Source of the DNA: Sphingomonas montana | GTDB lineage: Bacteria; Pseudomonadota; Alphaproteobacteria; Sphingomonadales; Sphingomonadaceae | Assembly: GCF_001956315.1 (NCBI RefSeq) | Contig: NZ_KV887144.1 | Location: forward strand, 361,725 to 425,724 | Direction: 5' to 3' | DNA length: 64,000 bases | Shown here: one piece after another, positions 26,085 through 34,508 of the stretch | Position numbering within the stretch: position 1 is the first letter of the stretch | Layout: each line of letters starts with the position of its first letter | Made by a program: the position numbers and the translations under genes | Notes under the pieces: model-generated | Database searches by the model: none | Told to the model about the DNA's origin: nothing | Seen by the model: only the letters and a program-made list of their open reading frames with translations

Positions 26085-28129
26085 GGATCACGCTCCTCGC
26101 CACCTGCGCGCTCCTGCTCGGCGCACCCGCCGCCGCCGCGCCGTCCGCGCCCGCCGCCGCGCACCAGGTCCAGTCCGACAAATTATGGTTCGGATCGGCC
26201 TGGTATCCCGAACAATGGCCGGAAGAGCGCTGGCCGCGCGATCTCGCCCTGATGAAGGCGCAGGGCGCCAACGTCGTGCGCATCGGCGAATTCGCCTGGA
26301 GCCGGATGGAGCCGGCGGAGGGGCAATATGACCTCGACTGGCTCGTCCGCGCGGTCCGGCTGGCGGCGCGGTACGATATCAAGGTCGTGATCGGGACGCC
26401 GACCGACACGCCCCCGGCCTGGCTGACGACGCGCTACCCCGACACGCTGCGCGTCGACAGCGACGGCAAGCCGGCGATCCACGGCGGCCGTCGGCAATTC
26501 TCGATTTCCAGCCCGCGCTACCGCGACCTGTCGCGCCGCGTCGTCGCCGCGATGGCTGCGAAGCTCGGCCGCGAACCGAACGTCGTTGGCTGGCAGATCG
26601 GCAACGAATATACCGACGAAAGCTACGATCCGGCCGCCCGAGCCGCGTGGCATCGCTGGCTCGCGGCCAAGTACAAGACGCTGGACGCGCTCAACGACGC
26701 GTGGACGACATCCTACTGGTCGCAGACCTATTCCGCCTGGGATCAGGTCCCGTACAGCAGTGTCGCGGGCAACCCCGGCTGGATGATCGACCAGAAACGG
26801 TTCATCACCGACACCTGGGTCGATTTCCAGAAGGTGCAGGTCGATGCCCTGCGCGCGGGCGTTGCACCGCACATGTTCATCACCACCAATCTGGGCGGGC
26901 TCGGCTGGGCCAACCGGTTCGATCGTTATGCCATCAACCGCGATCTGGATCTCGCGTCGTGGGACAATTATGTCGGTACCGGCCATCTGGAACCCTATCG
27001 CAACGGGGCCACGCACGATCTGGCGCGCGGGTGGAAACGCCGTAATTTCTGGGTGATGGAGGCGCAGCCCGGCTTCGTGAACTGGGCCGGCGTGTCGAAC
27101 ATGCTCGACCGCGGTGAATCGCGCGCCATGGCGTGGCACATGGTCGGCCACGGTGCGGATGCGCTGTTGTACTGGCAATGGCGCAGCGCCCCCAACGGGC
27201 AGGAACAATATCATGGCGCGCTGGTCGGCGCCGATGGCGAACCGATCCCCTTCTATACCGAGGCGCAGGAAATCGGCCGCGATTTCGCGAAGGCGTCCGC
27301 GGCGCTGGCCGGCACGGAACCGGTTTCACAGGTCGCGATCCTGCAGGATTACGACAGCCGCTGGGCGATCGATTTCCAGCTGCACAACAGGGAATACGAC
27401 CAGATCAAGGTGCTGCTCGACACCTATCGCCCGCTCAAGGACCGGCTGGGCGCGGTGGACATTGTGTCGGCCGCCGGTCCACTCGACCGCTACCGGCTGG
27501 TGTTCGCGCCAAGCCTCAACATGATCCCGGCGGCGCTCGGCCGGCATCTGGCGGCCTATGTCCGCGCCGGCGGTCACTTGGTGCTGGGGCCGCGCAGCGG
27601 CATGAAGGACGAATATAACCGGCTCGATCCGCACCGCCAGCCGGGTCCGCTCACCGAAATGCTGGGCGGCCGGGTCGAGCAATTCTACGCGCTGGACGAA
27701 ACCGTACCGGTCGGCGGCGGCACCGCATCGATCTGGGCGGAACAGCTGGCCACCCGGGCGCCCGACGCCACCGTCCCGTTGCGCTACGGCAAGGCGAACG
27801 GCTGGATCGACGGACAGCCCGCGGCGGTCAGCCGGCCTTATGGCAAGGGGCGGATCACCTATCTGGGTGCGCTGCTCGATCCGGCGTCGATGGACCGCTT
27901 CGTCGCGGCGCGGATGGCGGAGGCGGCGGTGACGCCCGACTTTGCCGTCCCGGCCGGCGTCGAACGGATGATCCGCACGGGCAAGGGCCGCACCGTCACC
28001 ATCCTGGTCAATCATGGCCGGACGCCGCAACCCGTTACCTTGCCGATGGCGATGCGCGACGTGCTGAACGGTGGCAGCGTTTCGGCGCTGACCCTGCCCG
28101 CGCGCGGCGTCGCCGTGCTCGACCGCTGA
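26081..28129 (+). CDS. GH42-family beta-galactosidase-like enzyme, exported, copy 1
   Basis: A 682-residue glycosidase. GTG 26081 overlaps the SDR stop (GTGA) and opens a Sec signal peptide (hydrophobic LLATCALLLGAPAAAA). GH42 hallmarks are AWYPEQWPEERW, WSRMEPAEGQYDLDWL, acid/base Glu in VGWQIGNEY (about residue 176) and nucleophile Glu in FWVMEAQPG (about residue 325). GH42 members are beta-galactosidases or alpha-L-arabinopyranosidases; both sugars occur in pectic side chains. A paralogue is at 34509-36614. The 31-bp gap to GH29 carries its own GGGGAGAG ribosome site. Confidence 0.9.
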   Translation: MRITLLATCALLLGAPAAAAPSAPAAAHQVQSDKLWFGSAWYPEQWPEERWPRDLALMKAQGANVVRIGEFAWSRMEPAEGQYDLDWLVRAVRLAARYDIKVVIGTPTDTPPAWLTTRYPDTLRVDSDGKPAIHGGRRQFSISSPRYRDLSRRVVAAMAAKLGREPNVVGWQIGNEYTDESYDPAARAAWHRWLAAKYKTLDALNDAWTTSYWSQTYSAWDQVPYSSVAGNPGWMIDQKRFITDTWVDFQKVQVDALRAGVAPHMFITTNLGGLGWANRFDRYAINRDLDLASWDNYVGTGHLEPYRNGATHDLARGWKRRNFWVMEAQPGFVNWAGVSNMLDRGESRAMAWHMVGHGADALLYWQWRSAPNGQEQYHGALVGADGEPIPFYTEAQEIGRDFAKASAALAGTEPVSQVAILQDYDSRWAIDFQLHNREYDQIKVLLDTYRPLKDRLGAVDIVSAAGPLDRYRLVFAPSLNMIPAALGRHLAAYVRAGGHLVLGPRSGMKDEYNRLDPHRQPGPLTEMLGGRVEQFYALDETVPVGGGTASIWAEQLATRAPDATVPLRYGKANGWIDGQPAAVSRPYGKGRITYLGALLDPASMDRFVAARMAEAAVTPDFAVPAGVERMIRTGKGRTVTILVNHGRTPQPVTLPMAMRDVLNGGSVSALTLPARGVAVLDR

Positions 28130-28160
28130 CCGACGAACAACACGAAAAGGGGAGAGAGCC

Positions 28161-29786
28161 ATGAAGGCCACCATCATGCTGACCGTCCTGCTGGGCAGCG
28201 CTGCGCCGATCGCGGCGCAGACATCGACTGCACCGCCGATCACGCCATTGCCCGCCCTGCCCGCGACTTATGACGGCGGCTACCGTCCGGACGCGGTCGC
28301 CCGCCAACTCGCGACAGTCGAAGCCGGAACGAAGCGCGGGCCCTTCAAGCCGGACTGGAAATCGCTGGCCGCGTTTACTGTGCCGGAATGGTTCCGCGAT
28401 GCGAAGTTCGGAATTTTCATCCACTGGGGCCCCTACTCAGTGCCCGGTTTTGCCAGCGAATGGTATTCGCGCAACATGTACGACAAGCGCAGCCCGGCGT
28501 TCACCTATCACCGCAACGTGTTCGGCGCGCAGGACAAGTTCGGGTACAAGGACTTCATTCCGCAATTCAAGGCCGAACGGTTCGATCCCGCACAATGGAT
28601 CGCACTGTTCCAGCAGGCCGGGGCGCGCTACGTCGTGCCCGTCGGCGAACATTGCGACGGCTTCGCGATGTACGCCTCGAAGATGACGCCGTGGAATGCC
28701 GCCGAGATGGGTCCGAAGCGCGACGTTGCGGGTGAACTCATGACCGCCGCGCGGGCGAAGGGCATGCATTTCGGCCTGTCGTCGCACCGCGCGGAACATT
28801 GGTGGTGGTATAATGAAGGCCGCGCGACCGGCGACGTGGGCGACCCGCGCTACGCCGCGCTCTATGGTCCGGCGGCCCCGCGCACCCTGCCCGCGGACAA
28901 TCCGGCAAGCGAGCCCGATCCGGCCCATCTCGAAAACTGGTTCCCACCCGACAAGCCGTTCCTCGACGACTGGCTCGCCCGCACGACGGAGATGGTCGAC
29001 AAATATCAGCCCGAGATGATCTACCTCGACTGGTGGACTAGCGCGCCCGCGTTCGAACCCTATCTGCGCCGCCTGTCCGCTTATTATTACAATGAGGCCA
29101 AGCGGCGTGGCCAGGGGCCGGCGATCGCGTACAAGGGCGAAAATTTCCCGGCCGGTGCCGCGCTGTTCGATGTCGAACGCGGCAAGCTGGACGCGCTCCG
29201 CCTGCTGCCGTGGCAGACCGACACGTCGGTCAGCATCAAGAGCTGGGGCTATGCGCAGGACGACAATTACCGCACGCCGAAGTCGCTGATCGCCGACATG
29301 ATCGACGTCGTGTCGAAGAACGGCAACCTGTTGCTGAACGTCGGGCCGAAGGCGGACGGGACGATCCCGGACGAAATCCAGACCGTGCTGCGCGGCATGG
29401 GCGCATGGCTCGGCACCAATGGCGAGGCCATCTACGGCACCCGCCCGTGGAAATATTTCGGCGAAGGCCCGTCCGTCACGGTGACCGGCGAGAAGAAGGA
29501 GAATCCGAACAGGACCTGGTCGACCGCGGACATCCGTTTCACGACGAAGGGCGACACGCTCTACGCGCTGGGGCTGGAACGGCCGGCCGACGGCCGGGTC
29601 CTCGTCAAGACGCTGTACACCGGCACCCCCTATCTCGCCCGTCCGATCGCCGCGGTGACGCTGCTCGGCACGGCAGCCCCCGTCCGCTGGGAACAGACGG
29701 CCCGGGGCCTGGCCGTGACGCTGCCGTCCGATCCCGGCGGGACCATGCCCTATGCGTTGAAACTGACCTTCGCAGGGGGCCGCTGA
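28161..29786 (+). CDS. GH29 alpha-L-fucosidase, exported
   Basis: A 541-residue protein with a Sec signal ending at PIAAQ (about residue 20). GH29 hallmarks are WFRDAKFGIFIHWGPYSVPG, EWYSRNMY, PVGEHCDGFAMY, and YLDWWTS (about residue 288), whose Asp is the candidate nucleophile, followed by NGNLLLNVGPKADG. The family releases alpha-L-fucose, and some members alpha-L-galactose; both are RG-II side-chain sugars. GGGGAGAG lies just upstream of the ATG. Its TGA shares one base with the ATG of the SGNH esterase (TGATG). Confidence 0.92.
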   Translation: MKATIMLTVLLGSAAPIAAQTSTAPPITPLPALPATYDGGYRPDAVARQLATVEAGTKRGPFKPDWKSLAAFTVPEWFRDAKFGIFIHWGPYSVPGFASEWYSRNMYDKRSPAFTYHRNVFGAQDKFGYKDFIPQFKAERFDPAQWIALFQQAGARYVVPVGEHCDGFAMYASKMTPWNAAEMGPKRDVAGELMTAARAKGMHFGLSSHRAEHWWWYNEGRATGDVGDPRYAALYGPAAPRTLPADNPASEPDPAHLENWFPPDKPFLDDWLARTTEMVDKYQPEMIYLDWWTSAPAFEPYLRRLSAYYYNEAKRRGQGPAIAYKGENFPAGAALFDVERGKLDALRLLPWQTDTSVSIKSWGYAQDDNYRTPKSLIADMIDVVSKNGNLLLNVGPKADGTIPDEIQTVLRGMGAWLGTNGEAIYGTRPWKYFGEGPSVTVTGEKKENPNRTWSTADIRFTTKGDTLYALGLERPADGRVLVKTLYTGTPYLARPIAAVTLLGTAAPVRWEQTARGLAVTLPSDPGGTMPYALKLTFAGGR

Positions 29787-30970
29787 TGCGCCGGCTCGGG
29801 TTCCATCTGACGCTGGGCGCGATGCTCAGCCTTTCGACCCCGGCTGCGGCGGCGTGGCGCACGGCCTGGATGGCCGCCCCCTTCCCGACGACCCCGGTCC
29901 TGGTGCCCGACGACCTGCGCGTGTTCGAACGCCAGACGGTGCGCCAGACGATCCGCGTCGCGACGGGCGGCACGCGACTGCGGTTGCGGCTCAGCAACGA
30001 ACTCGGCGGCACGGCGGTGCGGTTCGCGGCCGTCCATGTGGCGAAGCTCGATGCGGACGGCCGAACGATCGCGGGCAGCGACCGCGCGGTGACCTTCGCT
30101 ACGGCGGCCGGGGCCGACATCCCGGCTGGCGCCCCGCTCGTCAGCGATGCGTTTGCCTTGCCGGTGGCACCGCTCGATCGGCTGGCGATATCGGTCGTCT
30201 ACCGCGATCGCGCAACACCCGTCGCGCATCTGCTACGCGTCGCCGTGGGGCCGGGCGATCAGGGCAGCGCCGCGACGCTGGCGAACGCGGTCACGGCCCG
30301 CGCACCCGCCATCGTGGCGGCGCTCGAGTTGAATCAGGCCACCGATGGCCCGCTGATCGTCGCGATCGGTGATTCCATCACCGAAGGGGCCGGTTCGACG
30401 CCCGGCACGTTCCGCGGCTGGCCCGACCGGCTGGCGGAACGGTTTGCCGCGCGCCCCGCGAAACACCGTCCGGTCATCGTCAACGCCGGGATCAGCGGCA
30501 ATCGCGTCCTGCGCGACGGGGCAGGCCCCAACCTGCTTGCCCGGTTCGACCGCGACGTGCTGGCGGTGCCCGGCGCGACGCACGTCATCCTGATGGAGGG
30601 CATCAACGACATCGGCAATGGTGAGAAGACCGGCGCCCCCGTATCGGCGGCCGAACTGATCGCCGCCTACGGCCAGGCGATCGCACGGGCGCATGCCGCC
30701 GGCCTGCGGATCATCGGCGCGACGCTGACCCCCTATCGCGGCGCCGCCTACTTCACCCCGGCGGGCGAAGTGACGCGGCAGGCGGTCAACCGCTGGATCC
30801 GCACCGGCGGCGCGTTCGACGGCGTGATCGATTTCGACCGCGTCGTTGTCGATCCGGCCGACCCCAGCCGCATCCGCGCCGCGTTTCATCCCGGCGATCA
30901 TCTGCACCCCAACGATGCCGGCTATGCCGCGATGGCCGCCGCGATCGATCCGGCGCTGTTCACGCGCTGA
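29786..30970 (+). CDS. SGNH/GDSL hydrolase, exported, probable carbohydrate acetylesterase
   Basis: A 394-residue protein with a Sec signal (to about residue 22), an N-terminal beta-sandwich of about 150 residues, then an SGNH domain. The blocks are IGDSITEG (Ser, about residue 196), NAGISGNRVL (Gly), EGINDIG (Asn, about residue 273) and HPNDAGY (His, about residue 374). Such proteins are annotated as rhamnogalacturonan acetylesterases or broad esterases; pectic sugars are acetylated, so deacetylation is the likely job. It is the last gene of the 12-gene operon and ends 19 bp from the convergent GH106 gene. Confidence 0.87.
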   Translation: MRRLGFHLTLGAMLSLSTPAAAAWRTAWMAAPFPTTPVLVPDDLRVFERQTVRQTIRVATGGTRLRLRLSNELGGTAVRFAAVHVAKLDADGRTIAGSDRAVTFATAAGADIPAGAPLVSDAFALPVAPLDRLAISVVYRDRATPVAHLLRVAVGPGDQGSAATLANAVTARAPAIVAALELNQATDGPLIVAIGDSITEGAGSTPGTFRGWPDRLAERFAARPAKHRPVIVNAGISGNRVLRDGAGPNLLARFDRDVLAVPGATHVILMEGINDIGNGEKTGAPVSAAELIAAYGQAIARAHAAGLRIIGATLTPYRGAAYFTPAGEVTRQAVNRWIRTGGAFDGVIDFDRVVVDPADPSRIRAAFHPGDHLHPNDAGYAAMAAAIDPALFTR

Positions 30971-30989
30971 TCGATCGCCGCGGATCGCA

Positions 30990-33900
30990 TCACAGCAGGA
31001 CGGTGCGTTCGGTCAGGATCCGCACCGGGCCGAGCAGCCCGGCCGGATCGGGGGTTTCGCCCGCCGCGCCAGGCAACCATTCCTGCCCCTTGCGCAGCAT
31101 CGGCACGACGAAGCTCTGCCGTTCGGCCGGCGGCTTGCCATGGTCCCCGATCAGGCGGTTGCGCCAGGTGTTGGCGACGCGGATCTCCAGCCGCACCCGT
31201 CGCCCGATGCCATCGGGCAGGGCCACGACGAACGGCGGCTTCCACGCCGTCGCGATCTCCCGTCCGTCGATCAGGACGGTGGCGAGGCTGGCGACATCCC
31301 CCAGATCGATCAGCAGCCGGTCGCCCGGCCCCGTCGTCGGCAGGACGATGCGCGTCGTATAGACGGCGACCCCCGAATAGAAACGGATGTCGGGATCGGG
31401 ATGGTCGCTCCATGACGCGAGACGGTACAACCGGATCGTCTTCGGCGTCGCGATATGTTCGGCGAACCGGACGGTCCACGGACCGGGAACGACCTGCGCC
31501 GGCGGCAAGGTGACCGCGATCGGGCTGCTCGCATCGCCGCGGCGGGCGGTCCAGCGCCCGCTCGTCCGCACGACCGCGGCGACGCCGCCTGCCTGCCGCA
31601 CGAAGCGCGGCGCGTCCGTCGTGGGCGTGACGGCAACCACCGGCCGCGCGTCCCGCGCAGGCGCGAACAGCAGGAACAGCGACCCGCGCGGATCGAGCGT
31701 CAGCGGCACGTCGATCCGCCCGTCCTGTGCCACCCAGCGGCCAAGCGGGACGATCGCGCCGCAGTCCGGATACCATGCCTCGGGCGCCAACCCCTTGCCG
31801 CGCAGCCCGACGACGATGTCCGCCGCCGCATCGCGCTGGTTGCTCAGGAACAGCATTTCCCAGCCGGGACCGCGCCGGTGGACCCACTCGATCCCCGCGG
31901 CCCCCGCCCCCATGATCATCACCGCGGGCGTCAGCCCGATCCGCGCCAGCAACGGCCCCAGGTCGCCGGGCGTGGACCAGCCTGCCGCCGATCGGCGGAC
32001 CGCCGCATCGGCCGCGCTGCCGCCGGTCAGGCTCGGCGAGGCATCCGGTCGCCGGCCGTGAACGGTCGCCCCGGCGCGTACCAGTTCGGCCACCTTCGCC
32101 GTCAGTTCCGGCGTCATCCGCGCGTCGCCCGGCAAGAGCAGCATGCGGTACCGCGCGCCACCCGGCAGCACGATGGTGCCGTCCTCGACCCGCGCCAGCC
32201 GCAGCAGGGCATCGCGATTGATCGAATCATAGGCATGACCCGCCGGCAGTTCCGGGTGGACCCGACCGGGCAAAAGTGCCCGCGTCGGAATATCCTCGCC
32301 GATGAAGCAAGCGATATCGGCGGCGCGCACGCCCTGCTGCAAAAGCGTCTGGCAGCGGATCAGATAGTCGAACCACGCCCGCCCCGGCGTCCACCAGCTC
32401 TGCTGCGCGGCGAAATGCGATCCGATACCGTTCAACGTCATGCCCGGCGCGCGATCGGGCCAGGGCTGCTGCGACCAGACGTGCAGCATCAGCCGGTTCA
32501 CCCCCTCGCAAAACACATGGTCGCCCAGCGCCTTCCAGACATAGGGATGTTCGCGCCACGTCATCCGGCCCTGCGTGAAGCTTTCCGCGCCCACCACCCG
32601 CTTGCCGTAGATCGCGGCGCCCGACACCGCATCGCGGATGTCGTTCGGCTTGTCGTTGCGCGGGGTATCGACCCAGAATTCGCCCATCGGCATGTCGACG
32701 TCGCGCGCATAGTCCAGCCCGTCCGCCAGGAATGTCGGGCTCGGCGGCTCCCCGCTGAACGTGCAGCCGCGGGCATGCGCGGCGTCGCGCACCACCGCGT
32801 AGAAATGCGCACCGGTCAGGTCGGCCACCGTCCGGCGCACGTCGAACAGGAAGCGTTCCGTCATGTCGGCGCTATCGACCGGCACGCCCGCCATCGCCGC
32901 GATCCAGCGCAGCGGATCATAGCCGCGCCGTTCGCGGAAGCCCGCGGCAAGAGTCGGCCCCCAATTCTGCGTCCCCGCCTCCCAGCTGTCGACATGCACC
33001 GTCTTCAGGATCCGGCCGGCGCGCGGACCGATCCGGTCGAGCGTCCGGCCGAACCAGCTGTCGAACTGGAGTTTAGCGGCAACCGGATTGAACCGGTCGC
33101 ATTCCAGTCCTTCGCCCAGCCCCGCGGCGGCATTGGTCTTGCCGGTGGTTGTCATGCCGATCCGCAGGATGCGCCAGCGCCCGCGCGGGGCTTGCCAGCG
33201 CAGCCGGCCGTCCTGGTCCATCGCGGCGGCGACATCGACGATGGCGATCGCGGGCACGCACGCAGCCGCCGGCAGATCGGCCGCATCCATCCGGCGGCTC
33301 CGTCCCCACGCCGCGCCGGACTTGACCGGCAGATGGTGGACCTGCGGCGCCGCGGACAGGACGACGCTCGACAGCCGCAACGTCGTATCCTGCCCGAAAT
33401 CGCTGTCCTCGGCATAGGTGAACGGCCCCTCCGGCCGGTGGACCAGCCGGAAGATCCGCGCGCGCGTTTCCGGCACGGCATGGGTCAGCGTGGTCAGGTC
33501 GGTCTGCCAGCCATGATCGGGGTAATCGAGCCGCCCGACCGGTCGGAACGTCGCCCCGTCGTCGCTCGCCTCGACCCACAGGCTGTTCGCCGCGCGATTG
33601 ACGCCGGGGGCATAGCCGGTCGGCGACTTCGGCGTGCGGATCGTCACGCTGCGCAGCGTGAAGGGCCGATCGAACGTCATCGTGATCGTGACCGCGGTAT
33701 CCGTCTCGATCGTCGCGCCGTCATGGTCGGGATCGAGCAGGCGGGCGGCATCGACCGGCGCACCGCTGACCTTGGCGGTTGCCCGGCGCGTGACGCTCGT
33801 CTCGTCCCACGCGGCCGGCCATGGCACGGCCAGCACCGCCACGTCGCGGTGATAGTCGCGCTTCACCGGGCCGCGGGGCAGCAGGATATCGGTCGTCCGC

Positions 33901-34460
33901 CCGCCATCGACGCGCACCTCGCCCCAGATCAGGTGCTGCATCGACAGGTCGGGCGTGATCCACGGCCCGCTCGCCGTCGCCCATCCGTCGCACATGTTCA
34001 TCGCCAGCGTCATGCCGATCCGGTCGGCCTCCGCCGCGGCATGTTCCACCATCGCCCACCAGGTGTCGGTCAGCGCGTTGGCCGGCGGCACGACGAGCGG
34101 GGTCTTGCCGCTCTTGCCGATGCTGAACATCACCGCCGTGGAAATGCCGGCGTCCTTCATGGCCGTCAGGTCGGCCGTGATCCCGGCCTTCGTGACACTG
34201 CCGCCCATCCAGTACCAGTACACGCCGGGGCGCGCCTCGACCGGCGGGTCCGCAAGCGCGCGCGCCAAATCCGTCAACGTCGTCGCACCGGTCATGGCGG
34301 TGCGGGACGCGGCACCCGGCGGCCGCGCCGCGGCAAGCCCCCAATAGCCGCTTGCCGCCGGCACCAATGCCGCCCCGCCCCCGATCGCCGTCAAAAGCTC
34401 GCGTCGATCGATCTCGTGCGCCACGCGGGTCATCCTCTGTCTTTGCGTCTTGTTGCGCAT
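30990..34460 (-). CDS. GH106-family alpha-L-rhamnosidase, Tat-exported
   Basis: An 1156-residue multi-domain protein. The N-terminus carries a twin-arginine signal (IDRRELLTAIGGGAA). The GH106 core is recognised by PGVYWYWMGGSVTKAGI, FSIGKSGKTPLV, candidate catalytic Glu residues in SGEPPSP (about residue 569) and GAESFT (about residue 623), and LHVWSQQPW. A C-terminal beta-sandwich follows (LIDLGDVASLATVLIDG). GH106 enzymes remove alpha-L-rhamnose; the Bacteroides BT0986 enzyme acts on RG-II. It is divergent from GH42 copy 2 over a 48-bp gap containing the CATATCATAATA motif. The ribosome site is weak, and a start nine codons later would keep the Tat signal. Confidence 0.9.
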   Translation of the reverse strand: MRNKTQRQRMTRVAHEIDRRELLTAIGGGAALVPAASGYWGLAAARPPGAASRTAMTGATTLTDLARALADPPVEARPGVYWYWMGGSVTKAGITADLTAMKDAGISTAVMFSIGKSGKTPLVVPPANALTDTWWAMVEHAAAEADRIGMTLAMNMCDGWATASGPWITPDLSMQHLIWGEVRVDGGRTTDILLPRGPVKRDYHRDVAVLAVPWPAAWDETSVTRRATAKVSGAPVDAARLLDPDHDGATIETDTAVTITMTFDRPFTLRSVTIRTPKSPTGYAPGVNRAANSLWVEASDDGATFRPVGRLDYPDHGWQTDLTTLTHAVPETRARIFRLVHRPEGPFTYAEDSDFGQDTTLRLSSVVLSAAPQVHHLPVKSGAAWGRSRRMDAADLPAAACVPAIAIVDVAAAMDQDGRLRWQAPRGRWRILRIGMTTTGKTNAAAGLGEGLECDRFNPVAAKLQFDSWFGRTLDRIGPRAGRILKTVHVDSWEAGTQNWGPTLAAGFRERRGYDPLRWIAAMAGVPVDSADMTERFLFDVRRTVADLTGAHFYAVVRDAAHARGCTFSGEPPSPTFLADGLDYARDVDMPMGEFWVDTPRNDKPNDIRDAVSGAAIYGKRVVGAESFTQGRMTWREHPYVWKALGDHVFCEGVNRLMLHVWSQQPWPDRAPGMTLNGIGSHFAAQQSWWTPGRAWFDYLIRCQTLLQQGVRAADIACFIGEDIPTRALLPGRVHPELPAGHAYDSINRDALLRLARVEDGTIVLPGGARYRMLLLPGDARMTPELTAKVAELVRAGATVHGRRPDASPSLTGGSAADAAVRRSAAGWSTPGDLGPLLARIGLTPAVMIMGAGAAGIEWVHRRGPGWEMLFLSNQRDAAADIVVGLRGKGLAPEAWYPDCGAIVPLGRWVAQDGRIDVPLTLDPRGSLFLLFAPARDARPVVAVTPTTDAPRFVRQAGGVAAVVRTSGRWTARRGDASSPIAVTLPPAQVVPGPWTVRFAEHIATPKTIRLYRLASWSDHPDPDIRFYSGVAVYTTRIVLPTTGPGDRLLIDLGDVASLATVLIDGREIATAWKPPFVVALPDGIGRRVRLEIRVANTWRNRLIGDHGKPPAERQSFVVPMLRKGQEWLPGAAGETPDPAGLLGPVRILTERTVLL

Positions 34461-34480
34461 GCTCTAACAAGACCATAAGA

Positions 34481-34497
34481 CATATCATAATATAATT
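34481..34497 (+). promoter_or_regulatory. AT-rich motif CATATCATAATATAATT in divergent gap
   Basis: The motif fills the centre of the 48-bp gap between GH106 (-) and GH42 copy 2 (+). Its first 12 bases are identical to those at 10931 in the GH127/TonB gap. It lies directly before the GGGAGAG of the GH42 gene, so it is very close to the start codon, which suits an operator; TATAAT inside it could also be a -10 box. Confidence 0.5.
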
Positions 34498-34508
34498 GGG
34501 AGAGAGCC

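Noticed and set aside
31455..34478. A 1007-codon open frame on the + strand opposite the GH106 gene
   Set aside because: It is exactly antisense to a gene with clear GH106 motifs, has Arg/Gly/Pro/Asp-rich composition without domains, and is explained by GC-rich third positions.
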